From Embleya sp040605455 (lineage in GTDB: Bacteria; Actinomycetota; Actinomycetes; Streptomycetales; Streptomycetaceae): 14,856 bases of DNA. The position numbers and the translations under genes were made by a program. Within the stretch, counting starts at the first letter, position 1. Each line of letters starts with the position of its first letter. Below are positions 14,168 through 14,856 of the stretch, one piece after another. Under the pieces are notes generated by a model, which was given only the letters and a program-made list of their open reading frames with translations, was not told the DNA's origin and made no database searches. The DNA lies in contig NZ_JBEXCV010000186.1 in the NCBI RefSeq assembly GCF_040605455.1, positions 1-14,856 of the forward strand, given 5' to 3'.

Positions 14168-14856
14168 TCACGTGCCGTGTCGGTGTGTGCGGCCGCCGGT
14201 GCGGACGCGCCTGGTGACCCGAGGGCGGTAGTGCTCTTCGGCGGTGTGGTCCAGCACGATCGCCTCGAGGCCGCCTCTGGTGATTTTCTCGGTGCCGTCG
14301 AGGATCGCTGCGATCGCGGCCTGGCGGAGCAGCCGGGCCAGGCTGCCGATACTCCGCCGGTGCGGGCGCGGGGGATACGACGCCGCGCGGGGGAGTGTCC
14401 CCGAGCGGTGTGCCCGCAGGTCCAGACACGCCTCCATCGCCGTGACCAGATCACGGAACGGCGTCCGCCCGCTCCCGCCGCACAGGGGGATCGGCCCGCA
14501 GTCGACGACCGTGGCGCGCCCGGCGAGTTGCGCCCGCCGCACACCACCGAACAACGGGGTCGCCACCACGTCGATGCCCGCGAACACGAACGTCGCCCCG
14601 ATGCGCTCCGTCAGATCCTTCAACAGGTCGACGGCCTCAACCCCGGTGGTGGTGCGCGGGTTGAGGCGGTGGATCTCGTCGATTTTACCGACCGCAGGAG
14701 CTCGTGAACCGGCTCTGAACTGCGACGATTCATAGACTACATGTGCGCGATGTTGGGTCGACGCTCGTTGTCGTTTTCGCCGTGATGGAGCACGCCGCGC
14801 CCAAGGCGTCGCACAGTTCGACCGTGGGGTTGCCGGCCGGCCAGTGCGCACCGGTC
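14168..14856 (-). pseudogene. tniB: TniB/TnsC-type AAA+ ATPase, partial and probably damaged
   Basis: The ATP-dependent regulator that delivers the TniA transposase to target DNA. The clean part (14683 to 14168, 171 aa) starts at the Walker B region DEIHRLNPRTTTG and continues VEAVDLLKDLTERIGATFVFAGIDV, LFGGVRRAQLAGR, PFRDLVTAMEACLDL and SIGSLARLLRQAAIAAILDGTEKIT. Upstream, the hydrophobic strand that should precede DEIH is replaced by APAVGK, and bases 14684-14760 have lower G/C and no sensible frame. From about 14761 to the edge, a different frame reads PTVELCDALGAACSITAKT, which resembles the family again. This implies a frameshift or local replacement in the middle. The Walker A loop would lie beyond the window. 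Confidence 0.72.

Noticed and set aside
1..14856. CRISPR array, Cas genes, tRNA or rRNA genes
   Set aside because: I looked for these because of the TniQ gene and the mobile-element setting. I saw no repeat-spacer pattern, cloverleaf with CCA-side acceptor stem, or rRNA-like segment.

Overview
This is very GC-rich DNA with strong G/C bias at codon third positions. Its protein families (DUF6210, DUF6461, TniABQ-type transposition proteins, a ten-helix membrane protein family) are typical of Streptomyces and close relatives such as Embleya or Kitasatospora. It reads as an accessory region: a graveyard of nested, truncated mobile elements with a few intact small genes, not a conserved operon.

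Layout. 1-1310: the 3' end of a plus-strand gene, then two small minus-strand cysteine-containing genes with a four-copy 8-bp direct repeat upstream of one. 1311-3370: what looks like a complete group II intron with an intact reverse transcriptase/maturase, domain V and domain VI. 3371-4658: the 3' half of an IS1380-family transposase fused into the 3' end of a DUF6210 gene. 4956-6635: a broken TnsB/TniA-type DDE transposase (frameshifted, middle missing). The missing middle is replaced by two minus-strand genes that overlap by GTGA and look like a toxin-antitoxin pair (possibly DUF6247 plus a RelE-like protein). 6636-6918: a frameshifted 3' fragment of a chloramphenicol acetyltransferase gene, fused directly to the tniA tail. 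7194-8061: the 3' part of an ISL3-family transposase with one frameshift. At 8061/8062 it is joined exactly to the 3' end of a second, different group II intron (maturase with HNH domain, domains V and VI), itself cut off near 8784. 9078-10096: the end of a short unknown gene and a one-base-frameshifted DUF6461 gene. 10173-12799: a 238-aa gene with a possible HEPN-like motif and an intact 609-aa polytopic membrane protein. 13016-14856: tniQ (intact) and tniB (damaged, running off the window edge), minus strand.

How it fits together. Only the first intron, tniQ, the membrane protein, the 238-aa gene, the coupled small pair and the 165-aa zinc-motif gene look undamaged. The two Tn7/Tn5053-like parts (tniA fragments on plus, tniB-tniQ on minus) may be two insertions or one rearranged element. 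The sequence does not decide this. I do not see a clear new multi-gene system. The best candidates for follow-up are the GTGA-coupled pair inside tniA, the 238-aa gene, and the intron-in-ISL3 junction. All family names come from recognising residue patterns, not from a database search.
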